Shown here piece after piece: positions 56,373 to 64,000 of a stretch of DNA of 64,000 nt. The notes beneath the pieces are model-generated. The model saw nothing but the letters and a program-made list of their open reading frames with translations. It was not told the DNA's origin and searched no databases. Numbering within the stretch: position 1 is the stretch's first letter; each line of letters begins with the position of its first letter. The translations under genes and the position numbers were made by a program. This stretch comes from an uncultured Anaeromyxobacter sp. (GTDB taxonomy: Bacteria > Myxococcota > Myxococcia > Myxococcales > Anaeromyxobacteraceae). The stretch lies in the NCBI GenBank assembly GCA_903904005.1, contig CAIVAR010000155.1:1-64000 (forward strand). Reading direction: 5' to 3'.

Positions 56373-57755
56373 TCACATGCCGGAAGGGGTGCCGGTGGCG
56401 GCGGGGACGGCGGCGGGCTGGGACGAGCTCCCCGCCCCCCCGGGGCGGCCACCGGTGGACATGGCCGCGACGCCGGGCATCGAGCCGCCCGAGCCCCCGC
56501 CGGAGAGGCCGTCGGGCGGGGCCAGGCTCACCTCGCGGTCGGCGATGGCGAGCCGCTGCACCGCCGCCAGCGCATCCAGGTACCCGCCCTCGTCGACCAC
56601 GAGCCCGCGCAGCACCTCGAGCACCGAGGGGAACGTCACCTTGCCGACCTGGTACTGGGTGAGCGTGGAGCGGACCGCCGCGTCCGACTGGACGAGGATG
56701 CCGCCCCGGTAGATCTCGAGGGTCTGCAGCGCGGCGCCGAGCACCGTCCGGCGCTCCTGGGCGCGCAGCTGGACGAGCTGGCGGACCGCCTCCTCCCCGC
56801 GCAGGTCGGCCTCGCGCCGGCTCCGGCTCTCCTCCACCCCGCGGGCCTGCTTGGTGGCGCCCCAGACCGGGAGCGTGATGCCCAGCTGGACCGTCCACAT
56901 CGGCTCGATCGCGCCCCGCGGCATCACACCGGCGGTGACGGCGAAGTCGGGGAACCACTCCCGGCGGGCCGAGTCGAGTCGCCGGTCGGCGGCCTCCACG
57001 GCCAGCGTGGCGATGGCGAGGTCGGGGCTGCGCCGCTCGGCGTCGGCGACCGCCTCGGCGGCCGGCCGCAGGACCGGATCGGAGAACGCGGCGAGCGGGC
57101 TCTGCGTGGGCAGCGGCTCGTCGAGCGGCCGGACGCGGAGCCGGTTGAGCGCCTGCACCCGTGTCCGCTCCTCCCCCTCGAGCGCCACGCGCCGCTGCCG
57201 GAGCCGGGTCCGCTCGAGCTGGGCACGCAGGAGGTCGGACTGTGTTCCCTGCCCGACCTCGTAGCGGGTGCGGGCCATCGCCTCGGCCTCGCCCCAGAGC
57301 GCCTCGAGCTTCCCGAGCAGCCCGAGCTGCCCCCGGGCGACGAGAAGGTCCACGTAGGCCCGCTCCACCTCGGCGGCCGTGGTGAGCCGGAGCCGCGCCG
57401 CCTCGGCGCCGACGACGCCGGCCTGGGCCCGGGCGGCGGCCTCGCGGGCCGAGAGCTTTCCGGGCCACGGCACCGGCTGGGTGAGCATCACCTGCCAGTA
57501 CGAGGTCTCCATCGTGCCGATCTGGATCCCGTTGAAGCCGTCGTTCTGGATGCCGAGGGTCAGCGTGGGGTCGGGAAGGGAGGAGACCTGCGGCGCACGC
57601 TCGCCCTCGGCACGGGCGCTGGCGTCGGCCCGGCCGATCTCGGGACTGTTCCGCAGGGCCTCGCCGACGAGCGCCACGACCGCGGGGTCGTCGGGGAGCG
57701 GGACCTTCGGCTGGGCGACCGCGGCGACCGCCAGGGAGAGGAGGAGGGAGAGCAT
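56373..57755 (-). CDS. cusC: TolC-family outer-membrane protein of the metal efflux system
   Basis: 460 aa from ATG 57755, chosen because it opens a signal peptide (MLSLLLSLAVAAVAQ); codons further upstream look non-coding. It has OEP repeats (LVGEALRNSPEIGRADASARAEGERAPQVSSLPDPTLTLG; LLGKLEALWGEAEAMARTRYEVGQGTQSDLLRAQLERTRL). The C-terminal ~40 residues are Gly/Ser-rich with scattered Met (SMPGVAAMSTGG...SGM), not usual for TolC proteins. It is first gene of the efflux operon, 17 bases before cusB. Confidence 0.88.
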   Translation of the reverse strand: MLSLLLSLAVAAVAQPKVPLPDDPAVVALVGEALRNSPEIGRADASARAEGERAPQVSSLPDPTLTLGIQNDGFNGIQIGTMETSYWQVMLTQPVPWPGKLSAREAAARAQAGVVGAEAARLRLTTAAEVERAYVDLLVARGQLGLLGKLEALWGEAEAMARTRYEVGQGTQSDLLRAQLERTRLRQRRVALEGEERTRVQALNRLRVRPLDEPLPTQSPLAAFSDPVLRPAAEAVADAERRSPDLAIATLAVEAADRRLDSARREWFPDFAVTAGVMPRGAIEPMWTVQLGITLPVWGATKQARGVEESRSRREADLRGEEAVRQLVQLRAQERRTVLGAALQTLEIYRGGILVQSDAAVRSTLTQYQVGKVTFPSVLEVLRGLVVDEGGYLDALAAVQRLAIADREVSLAPPDGLSGGGSGGSMPGVAAMSTGGRPGGAGSSSQPAAVPAATGTPSGM

Positions 57756-57915
57756 GGGTACCCGGCACGAGAGCAGCAAGCATGCCGGGGATGGCCCGAC
57801 CCGAGATGGATCGTGAGGCGAGGAATTCCGGGAACTTGGCATCCAGGCGCGTTGCCGGAAAGGGGACAGCGGGTCACCGATTGGATTACACTGTGACCTC
57901 CAGGGTTACCCACCG
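57756..57915. promoter_or_regulatory. Divergent control region of metal-efflux operon and two-component genes
   Basis: 160 bases between the divergent cusC and histidine kinase starts. Because the regulator is NtrC-like, a sigma-54 promoter with upstream activator sites would be expected for the efflux operon. A TTGGCATCC...TTGCC stretch lies at about 57835-57860, but its spacing does not fit -24/-12. An AT-richer GATTGGATTACACTGTG at about 57879-57895 could serve the kinase gene. Nothing is firm. Confidence 0.35.
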
Positions 57916-59367
57916 ATGATCTCCACATGGTCCGGCACCGCGCGCAGGCTCCTCCTCGGCTTCGGGGCGATGGTCGCCATCTTCGGCCTCGCCTCCTGGG
58001 TCGCCCTCACCGGTCTCCAGCGGACGCAGGACGCCGTGGCGCGGATGAAGGTCGCCGAGGAGGACGTCCGGGTGGCCCTGCAGCTCGCGAGCGCGGTGCG
58101 GGACCAGTACGCGCACCAGGCCCACACCATCATCATCGGGGACGAGAGCCACCTCGGCTTCTACTCCGAGGCGGAGGCGCGGGTGCTCGAGCTGACCCGG
58201 CGGCTGCGGGAGAGCTCGAGCTCCCCGGAGGCGCTCGCCTCGGTCGACGCCATCGAGCGCGCCAGCCGCGAGCTCGACGGCATCTTCCGCCAGGGCATCG
58301 TCCCGGCGGTGGTGCGGGGAGACCGGGCCTTCGTGCAGGAGGAGCACGCCCGCGCCCAGCTCGTCGTCACCCGCATCCAGGACCTGGCCGAGGCGCTCGT
58401 GGCCCGGTCGGAGGGATCGATCGCCGCGGCCCGGGCCGAGGTCGAGGGGGTCGAGCGGCGCACCAAGGCCTGGATCGTGGTGCTCCTGCTCGGCGCGCCG
58501 CTGGTGGCCGGGGCGGTGAGCCTCTACATCGGGCGCTCCATCGCCCGTCCCATCGCGCGGCTCCAGGAGGGGGCCGCCCGGCTCGCCGCCGGACGGCTCG
58601 ACACCCGCATCGACGTGGACACGCCCGACGAGTTCGGCGCGCTGGCCCGGCAGTTCAACGCCATGACCGCCTCGCTCACCGAGCACCAGGACCGGCTCGT
58701 CCAGAGCGAGAAGCTGGCCGGCATCGGGCGGCTCGCCGCCGGCGTGGCGCACGAGATCAACAACCCGCTCGCGGTGATCCTGGGCTACGCGCGCCTGCTC
58801 AAGAAGAAGGCCGAGAGCCCCCTCAGGGAAGAGCTCGGGATCATCGAGGACGAGGCCCTCCGCGCGCGCGACATCGTGGAGGGGCTGCTCGACCTCTCCC
58901 GTCCGCTCCCGGCCGGCCTGGCCCGGGTCGACCTCCGCGAGCTCTGCGACGACGTGGCGGCCCGCCACTGCGAGGCCACCGCCATCGACGCCGCCACGGT
59001 CCGCGTGGAGGGCGCCGGCGCGGCCCCGGGCGTCCCCGCCAAGCTCCGCCAGGTCCTCGCCAACCTGGTGCGCAACGCCACCGAGGCGGCCGGCCCGGGC
59101 GGCCGGGTGATCGTGCGCGTGGTCCAGGATCCCGCGCAGGTCCGGGTCGAGGTCGAGGACACCGGCCCGGGGATCGACGGCGCCGCGGCGGCCCGCCTCT
59201 TCGAGCCCTTCTTCACCACCAAGGACCGCGGGACCGGGCTCGGGCTCGCGGTCTCGCGGGCCATCGCCCGCGCCCACGGCGGCGACGTGACCGGGGAGTC
59301 GCGGCCGGGCGCCGGGGCCCTGTTCACGCTCCGTCTTCCGCGCGACCCGGCCGGGGAGGCCCCATGA
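57916..59367 (+). CDS. Membrane sensor histidine kinase
   Basis: 483 aa. It has a membrane helix at about 12-34, a periplasmic helical sensor (about 35-183), a second helix at about 184-205 and HAMP to about 258. The HisKA dimerisation domain holds phospho-acceptor His279 in GVAHEINNPLAVILGYA. The HATPase domain has N-box LVRNATEAA, G1 DTGPGIDG, F-box FEPFFTTK and G2 GTGLGLAVSRAI. The sensor holds a close histidine set (H67, H70, H79, in QYAHQAHTIIIGDESH) that might bind metal or haem. It is translationally coupled to the NtrC-like regulator (ATGA). Confidence 0.93.
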   Translation: MISTWSGTARRLLLGFGAMVAIFGLASWVALTGLQRTQDAVARMKVAEEDVRVALQLASAVRDQYAHQAHTIIIGDESHLGFYSEAEARVLELTRRLRESSSSPEALASVDAIERASRELDGIFRQGIVPAVVRGDRAFVQEEHARAQLVVTRIQDLAEALVARSEGSIAAARAEVEGVERRTKAWIVVLLLGAPLVAGAVSLYIGRSIARPIARLQEGAARLAAGRLDTRIDVDTPDEFGALARQFNAMTASLTEHQDRLVQSEKLAGIGRLAAGVAHEINNPLAVILGYARLLKKKAESPLREELGIIEDEALRARDIVEGLLDLSRPLPAGLARVDLRELCDDVAARHCEATAIDAATVRVEGAGAAPGVPAKLRQVLANLVRNATEAAGPGGRVIVRVVQDPAQVRVEVEDTGPGIDGAAAARLFEPFFTTKDRGTGLGLAVSRAIARAHGGDVTGESRPGAGALFTLRLPRDPAGEAP

Positions 59368-60761
59368 AGAGCCCCGTTCGCGTGCTGGTGGTGGACGACA
59401 AGGAGAACATCCTCAAGCTGTTCGAGAAGATCCTGGCCGACGGCTACGAGGTCACCACCGCCCTCGACGGCGCCCGGGCCCTCGCGCTCGTCGCCAGCGG
59501 CGACTTCGACGTGGTGGTCACCGACATCCGCATGCCCGGCGCGGGCGGCTTCGAGGTCCTCGACGCCGTGAAGGCCCGCTCGCCCTCCACCGAGGTGGTG
59601 ATGATGACCGGCTACGGGACGGTGGGGGACGCGGTCCGGGCCATGAAGCTCGGCGCCTACGACTACCTCGAGAAGCCGTTCGACCCCGACGCCGCCGCGC
59701 TCGCGGTGGCGCGCGCGGCCGAGCGGAGGCGCCTGCGGGACGAGGCGGCCAGCCTCCGCCGGGAACTCGCGGGGATCCACGCCTTCCACAACCTGGTGGG
59801 GAAGAGCGGCCGGATGCGGGACGTCTTCCGGCTCCTCGAGCAGGCGGCGGGGCTCGACATCACGGTGCTGCTCGGCGGCGAGACCGGGACCGGAAAGGAG
59901 CTCGCCGCCCGCGCCATCCACCACCACTCCTCCCGCAGGGCGCGTCGCTTCGTGCCGGTGAACTGCGGGGCGCTGCCGCCCGACCTGGTGGAGAGCGAGC
60001 TCTTCGGCCACGCGCGGGGCGCCTTCACGGGCGCCACCACCGCGAAGGGTGGCCTCTTCGAGGAGGCCGACGGCGGGACGATCTTCCTCGACGAGATCGG
60101 GGAGCTGCCCCTGCAGACGCAGGTGAAGCTGAACCGGGTGATCCAGGAGCGGGAGGTGCGGCGCGTCGGAGAAGCCTCGCCCGTGAAGGTGGACGTCCGC
60201 GTGGTGGCCGCCACCCACCGAGATCTGAAGGCCGAGGCCGCCGCCGGGCGCTTCCGCGAGGACCTCTTCTACCGGCTGAACGTCTTCCCCGTCCGGCTCC
60301 CCCCGCTGCGCGAGCGGGCCGAGGACGTCCCGCTGCTCGCCGCCCACCTCCTCGCCAAGCACGCCCGGGCCATGCGGCGCGAGGTGACCGGGCTCGACCC
60401 GGAGGCGCTGCGGCTCCTCACCTCCTGGGCCTGGCCGGGCAACGTGCGCGAGCTCGAGAACGCCATCGAGCGGGCGGTGGCCATCGCATCCGGGACGGTC
60501 CTCCTCCCGCGCGACCTCCCGCCGGAACTGGCCCTGCCGGCACCCGTGCTCCCACCGGGCCCGGTGCTCGCTACCATGCCCTACCGGGAGGTGCTGGAGC
60601 AGGCGCAGGATCGGGTCTCGCGCGAGTACCTGGTCGCGCTGCTCTCCGAGTTCCAGGGCAACGTGACCCGTGCCTCGGCCCGCGCCGGGGTCGAGCGGGA
60701 GAGCCTGCACCGGCTCCTCAAGAAGCACGGCCTGCGATCGGACGACTTCAAGCGGGGCTGA
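59364..60761 (+). CDS. NtrC-family sigma-54-dependent response regulator
   Basis: 465 aa. The receiver domain has acidic pair D11/D12, phosphorylation site D54 ([10 protein letters not shown]), and K104. The AAA+ domain has Walker [10 protein letters not shown] (171-179), the sigma-54 contact loop GAFTGA (219-224), Walker [12 protein letters not shown] and an Arg-finger region. The C-terminal HTH of Fis type ends [22 protein letters not shown]. It should activate sigma-54 promoters, most likely the divergent metal-efflux operon (inference from adjacency, comparable to ZraSR-type metal systems). Confidence 0.94.
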   Translation: MKSPVRVLVVDDKENILKLFEKILADGYEVTTALDGARALALVASGDFDVVVTDIRMPGAGGFEVLDAVKARSPSTEVVMMTGYGTVGDAVRAMKLGAYDYLEKPFDPDAAALAVARAAERRRLRDEAASLRRELAGIHAFHNLVGKSGRMRDVFRLLEQAAGLDITVLLGGETGTGKELAARAIHHHSSRRARRFVPVNCGALPPDLVESELFGHARGAFTGATTAKGGLFEEADGGTIFLDEIGELPLQTQVKLNRVIQEREVRRVGEASPVKVDVRVVAATHRDLKAEAAAGRFREDLFYRLNVFPVRLPPLRERAEDVPLLAAHLLAKHARAMRREVTGLDPEALRLLTSWAWPGNVRELENAIERAVAIASGTVLLPRDLPPELALPAPVLPPGPVLATMPYREVLEQAQDRVSREYLVALLSEFQGNVTRASARAGVERESLHRLLKKHGLRSDDFKRG

Positions 60762-60785
60762 GCGCCAGCGCCTAGATCCCCGGGC

Positions 60786-61183
60786 ATGGCCAGTTCCAGG
60801 ACATCCTCCACCGCTCCCTCGAGCGACGTGGCCTTCACCGACGGGGTCAAGGCGGTCCAGTCCCGCCTCGGTTCCCGATCCTCCTACGCCAGGATGGAGC
60901 GCGAGGGAGGCTTCGAGACCGAGATCACCGGGGACGTGGCAGCGTTCGTCGCCGAGCAGCGCAGCTTCTTCCTGGCCACCGCCAGTACATCAGCCTGGGC
61001 AACCTCACCGAGAACCCCCGGGTCCACGTCTTCCTCATCGACTACGCCCACCAGCGCCGTGTGAAGATCTGGGGCGAGGCCGGGATCGTGGAGGAGGCCC
61101 TCGCGACGCGCGACCGCCGGATCGCGGCTCTCGAGGCCGAACTGGCGGCGCTCCGGGATCGGAAGGCCCGTCCCTCGCGCTAG
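60786..61183 (+). pseudogene. Pyridoxamine-phosphate-oxidase-like flavin protein, internally deleted
   Basis: The first frame from ATG 60786 gives an opening typical of PNPOx-like FMN proteins: DVAFTDGVKAVQSRLGSR...FVAEQRSFFLATA. At about 60980 homology jumps frame to RQYISLGNLTENPRVHVFLIDYAHQRRVKIWGEA and ends at the TAG 61181. In intact relatives roughly 35-40 residues lie between ATA and RQYIS (the block around QHRGGPPGF and the loop before AGN). Here that block is missing and the frame shifts, leaving an inactive gene. The remains are undecayed and contain no other stops, suggesting a recent deletion. A sequencing or assembly error cannot be excluded. Confidence 0.75.
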
Positions 61184-61218
61184 ACCGCGCGGGCGCCGGG
61201 GACGGCGGGTCGGGTCGC

Positions 61219-61641
61219 CTACCGCCCGGAGCCGAGCCCCTGGGCCCAGTTCGCGAGCAGCGCCTTCTCGTCGCTGGTGAGCTTCGTCCCGGGGTGGGCG
61301 ACCACGTAGAGGAAGGGCGGCATGTCCCCCTTCCCGACCTCCTTGGGGACCTCCTTGGCCGCCTTCTGCTCCGCCTTCGGACCCCACTCGGAGAAGTTGA
61401 GCTCCTCCCTCCCCTCCTTGACGTCGTGGGCGACGAGCCAGGAGAGGGGCGCCACGTAGGCCTGCACCGGCCAGACGGTCTCGTTGGAATGGCAGTCGAA
61501 GCAGGCCCGCCGCAGGATGCCCGCCACCTCGGGCGGCGCCGGGACCATCGACCGCACCGGCGGGTTGGTACGGGCGACGGGGACGAGCTGGATGGCGACG
61601 ACCAGGGCGCCGAGGCCAAGGGCTATCCGGGAAAATTTCAT
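61219..61641 (-). CDS. Small haem-binding c-type cytochrome-like protein
   Basis: 140 aa with an N-terminal membrane/signal helix (IALGLGALVVAIQLVPVA) and a single haem c motif C47-F-D-C50-H51. The sequence around it (ACFDCHSNETVWPVQAYVAPLSWLVAHDVKEGREELNFSEW) is the signature of the small Haem_bd domain family. GDMPPFLYVVAHPGTKLTSDEKALLANWAQG matches its C-terminus and may provide the Met ligand (MPP). It is probably a periplasmic or membrane-anchored electron carrier. It is divergent from the isocitrate lyase gene. Confidence 0.85.
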   Translation of the reverse strand: MKFSRIALGLGALVVAIQLVPVARTNPPVRSMVPAPPEVAGILRRACFDCHSNETVWPVQAYVAPLSWLVAHDVKEGREELNFSEWGPKAEQKAAKEVPKEVGKGDMPPFLYVVAHPGTKLTSDEKALLANWAQGLGSGR

Positions 61642-61842
61642 CCCCCGAGGTAATCACGGTCCGGGCCAGAGGGCCACCCGGCCGCGCCGATGGCCGCCCG
61701 TTTTACAGGATTTACTCGAAATGCCCCGCCGCGGCCGGATCGACCCTGGACCCTTTTCAAATGCTTGGCCGGAAGATCCCGTCGGGGGCGGGACAACGGG
61801 CCGATCGCCCCTTACAACGTTGACCCCACCCAGGAGATCAGC
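61642..61842. promoter_or_regulatory. Divergent region upstream of isocitrate lyase
   Basis: 201 bases between divergent genes. AT-rich patches lie at about 61690-61720 (GTTTTACAGGATTTACTCGAAATG) and 61752-61765 (CCCTTTTCAAATGCTTGG), either of which could hold the isocitrate lyase promoter. AGGAGA at about 61832-61837 is its ribosome-binding site. No operator was recognised. Confidence 0.35.
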
Positions 61843-64000
61843 ATGGACTTCGAAAAGGAAATCGCGCAGCTGAGGGAGTGGTTTGCGAGCCCCCGCTTCG
61901 CCGGAATCAAGAGGGTCCACACCGCGCGCGAGGTGATCGAGCAGCGCGGGACGATCCGCCCCGACTACGCCGTGGCGCGAGACGCGGCCGACGCCTTCCA
62001 CCTCCGCCTCCGCCAGCTCTTCGCCGAGCGGAAGAGCATCACCACCTTCGGGCCGTACTCCCCGGGCCAGGCCGTGGCCATGAAGCGGATGGGGATCGAG
62101 GGCATCTACCTGGGCGGCTGGGCCACCTCCGCCAAGGGATCCGACCAGGAGGACCCCGGCCCCGACCTGGCGAGCTACCCGCTCTCCCAGGTGCCCGACG
62201 AGGCCGCACCCATCGTCCGCGCGCTCCTCACCGCCGACCGCAACCAGGCCTTCGCCCGCGCCCGCATGACCGAGGAGCAGCGCAGGGCCACCCCCGAGGT
62301 GGACTTCCGCCCCTTCATCATCGCCGACGCCGACACCGGTCACGGCGGCGACGCCCACGTGCGCAACCTCGTCCGCCGCTTCGTCGAGGTGGGCGTCCCG
62401 GGCTACCACATCGAGGACCAGAAGCCGGGCGTCAAGAAGTGCGGCCACCAGGGGGGCAAGGTGCTCGTCTCCGAGGACGAGCAGGTGAAGCGGCTCTCCG
62501 CGACCCGCTTCCAGCTCGACATCATGGGCGTGGCGGGCATCATCGTGGCCCGCACCGACGCCGAGTCGGCCACCCTCCTCGACGGGCGCAGCGACGACCG
62601 GGACCAGCCCTTCATCCTGGGCGCCGTGAACGTCGCCATCCCCACCTTCAAGGCGGCCTTCCTCGCCATGCTCCGGCAGTTCCACCGGGCCGGCGTCGAG
62701 GAGCTTTCCGGCCACCTCCTCTACGCCCTCTGCGACGAGGAGTACGCCGCGGCCGACGCCTGGCTGACGACCAGCGGCTTCACCAGGGCCGTCGACGCCG
62801 CCGCGGCCGAGTGCAAGGCCGGCAAGATCACCGTCGACGCCGCGCTCGACAAGGTCTTCGACAAGTTCGTCGACGCCTGGCAGCTGGAGGCGGGGATCTG
62901 CACCTACGCCGAGGCGGTGGGCAACGCCATCGCCTTCCGCCACAACGAGGGCGATCCGCCGCCCGTGACCAAGGAGCAGTGGCTGGCCTACGCCGGGAGC
63001 ATGCCCTTCTTCAAGGCCCGCGAGAAGGCCCGCCAGATCGGCGTGAACATCATCTGGGACTGCGAGCACGCCAAGACGCCGGACGGCTACTACCAGGTTC
63101 GCGGCGGCATCGACTACGCCATCGCCAAGTCGCTGGCGGCGGCCCCCTTCGCCGACATCCTCTGGATGGAGACCAAGACCGCCGACCTGCACGACGCGAA
63201 GAGGTTCGCCGACGCCATCCACGCCGTCTTCCCGGACAAGATGATGGCCTACAACCTGTCGCCGTCCTTCAACTGGGACACCACCGGGATGAACGACGAG
63301 CAGATGCGCGCCTTCCCCATCGAGCTCGGGAAGATGGGTTTCGTCTTCAACTTCATCACGTACGGTGGCCACCAGATCGATGGCCTCGCCTCCGAGGAAT
63401 TCGCCACCGCGCTCCGCCAGGACGGAATGCTGGCGCTGGCCCGGCTGCAGCGGAAGTTCCGGCTCCTCGAGTCGGGCTACCGCACGCCGCAAACGCTGGT
63501 GGGCGGCCCCCGCGCCGACGCCGGCCTCATGTCCATCTCCGGCCGCACCTCCACGACCAAGGCCATGGGGCAGGGCTCCACCCAGCACCAGCACCTCGTG
63601 CAGACCGAGGTCCCGGTCAAGGTCCTCGAGGACTGGATCGACGCCTGGCGGACGCACCACGGGCTGTCCGAGAAGCTCAAGGTCTCGCTCAAGCCGCGCA
63701 GCGCCGGCTCCGACCTGCTCGAGCTCGGGCTCCTCGGCCCCGATGGCAAGGTGCGGGCCAACGTGGTGTTCGCGGTGATCCAGGACCGGAAGGGGCGCAA
63801 CATCCTCTCGGTGCGCGACCAGAACAACTTCGACCTCGCGCTCCGCAAGAAGCGGCTCATGACGCTGCTCCAGCTCTTCCTCATGCACCGGTACAAGATC
63901 CACTCGGTGCACTACGTGACCCCGACCGAGGACAACCAGCGTCAGGCCGAGGGCATGAAGCGCCAGGGGCTCTTCAACGTGGTCAACGAGGAGGTCGGCG
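61843..64000 (+). CDS. aceA: Isocitrate lyase, long (ICL2-like) form, 3' end outside window
   Basis: Glyoxylate-cycle enzyme splitting isocitrate to succinate and glyoxylate. The visible part is 719 codons and still open. Motifs are [27 protein letters not shown], the catalytic loop KKCGHQGGK with Cys200, [34 protein letters not shown] and [13 protein letters not shown]. Usual bacterial forms are about 430-530 aa. This one continues after the barrel with a long C-terminal domain ([25 protein letters not shown]...) as in mycobacterial ICL2 (about 766 aa), where that domain mediates acetyl-CoA activation. ATG 61843 has AGGAGA five bases upstream. Confidence 0.93.
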   Translation, partial: MDFEKEIAQLREWFASPRFAGIKRVHTAREVIEQRGTIRPDYAVARDAADAFHLRLRQLFAERKSITTFGPYSPGQAVAMKRMGIEGIYLGGWATSAKGSDQEDPGPDLASYPLSQVPDEAAPIVRALLTADRNQAFARARMTEEQRRATPEVDFRPFIIADADTGHGGDAHVRNLVRRFVEVGVPGYHIEDQKPGVKKCGHQGGKVLVSEDEQVKRLSATRFQLDIMGVAGIIVARTDAESATLLDGRSDDRDQPFILGAVNVAIPTFKAAFLAMLRQFHRAGVEELSGHLLYALCDEEYAAADAWLTTSGFTRAVDAAAAECKAGKITVDAALDKVFDKFVDAWQLEAGICTYAEAVGNAIAFRHNEGDPPPVTKEQWLAYAGSMPFFKAREKARQIGVNIIWDCEHAKTPDGYYQVRGGIDYAIAKSLAAAPFADILWMETKTADLHDAKRFADAIHAVFPDKMMAYNLSPSFNWDTTGMNDEQMRAFPIELGKMGFVFNFITYGGHQIDGLASEEFATALRQDGMLALARLQRKFRLLESGYRTPQTLVGGPRADAGLMSISGRTSTTKAMGQGSTQHQHLVQTEVPVKVLEDWIDAWRTHHGLSEKLKVSLKPRSAGSDLLELGLLGPDGKVRANVVFAVIQDRKGRNILSVRDQNNFDLALRKKRLMTLLQLFLMHRYKIHSVHYVTPTEDNQRQAEGMKRQGLFNVVNEEVG

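Noticed and set aside
57835-57860. TTGGCATCC...TTGCC stretch as a sigma-54 promoter in the cus/two-component gap
   Set aside because: The GG-to-GC distance is about 14 bases rather than 10, so the element does not fit the -24/-12 geometry.

Overview
This is a gene-dense, very GC-rich stretch of chromosome in which I recognise only bacterial housekeeping and envelope genes. GC-rich third positions, frequent GTG starts, an NtrC-type regulator, a long ICL2-like isocitrate lyase and a large exopolysaccharide locus fit a Myxococcota organism, perhaps close to Anaeromyxobacter. That placement is inference; there is no rRNA in the window. I found no tRNA, rRNA, CRISPR array, insertion sequence, integrase or prophage. 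One small pseudogene is present, and both ends of the window cut through genes.

Layout. 1-9.9 kb: the start of an outer-membrane protein gene on the minus strand, then a complete branched-chain amino-acid ABC operon (livKHMGF), ispG with a DsbA-like lipoprotein gene, a Tam-like methyltransferase, trxB and moaC. 9.75-17.2 kb: a TatD-like hydrolase and gamma-glutamyltranspeptidase, then glmU-glmS (UDP-GlcNAc supply), then a secreted sugar dehydrogenase. 17.4-32.1 kb: an exopolysaccharide locus with a Wzc-type tyrosine kinase, a flippase, a putative polymerase/ligase, two GT4 transferases, a hexapeptide acyltransferase, a WecG/TagA transferase, two more GT4 transferases on the opposite strand, a WecA-type initiating enzyme and a beta-helix lipoprotein resembling phage tail spikes. 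No Wza-type exporter is present. glmU/glmS just upstream would feed the UDP-GlcNAc used by the WecA-type enzyme.

32.2-38.4 kb: recA with a LexA-like box in its promoter, a TerB/LETM1-like protein of unknown role, fmt-rsmB-rpe, and a uracil-DNA-glycosylase-fold protein without cysteines next to a DUF429-like protein. 39.4-44.3 kb: an alpha/beta hydrolase and a TRAP transporter with solute receptor, lipoprotein T-component and fused small/large permease. 44.3-51.6 kb: a probable operon of methyltransferase, RND adaptor, RND pump, TolC-like protein and a PAP2/sphingomyelin-synthase-like membrane protein. 51.8-60.8 kb: a CusCBA-type heavy-metal efflux system divergent from a histidine kinase/NtrC-family pair that probably controls it. 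60.8-64 kb: a deleted flavin-oxidase-like pseudogene, a small haem-binding protein and a long isocitrate lyase that runs off the window.

Genes are packed tightly. Many same-strand neighbours overlap by 4 bp (ATGA/GTGA), and several convergent pairs share their stop codons or overlap by 32-113 bp. This leaves almost no room for conventional intrinsic terminators. The least ordinary items are the TerB/LETM1-like gene after recA, the tail-spike-like lipoprotein, the recA control region, and the convergent moaC/TatD overlap.
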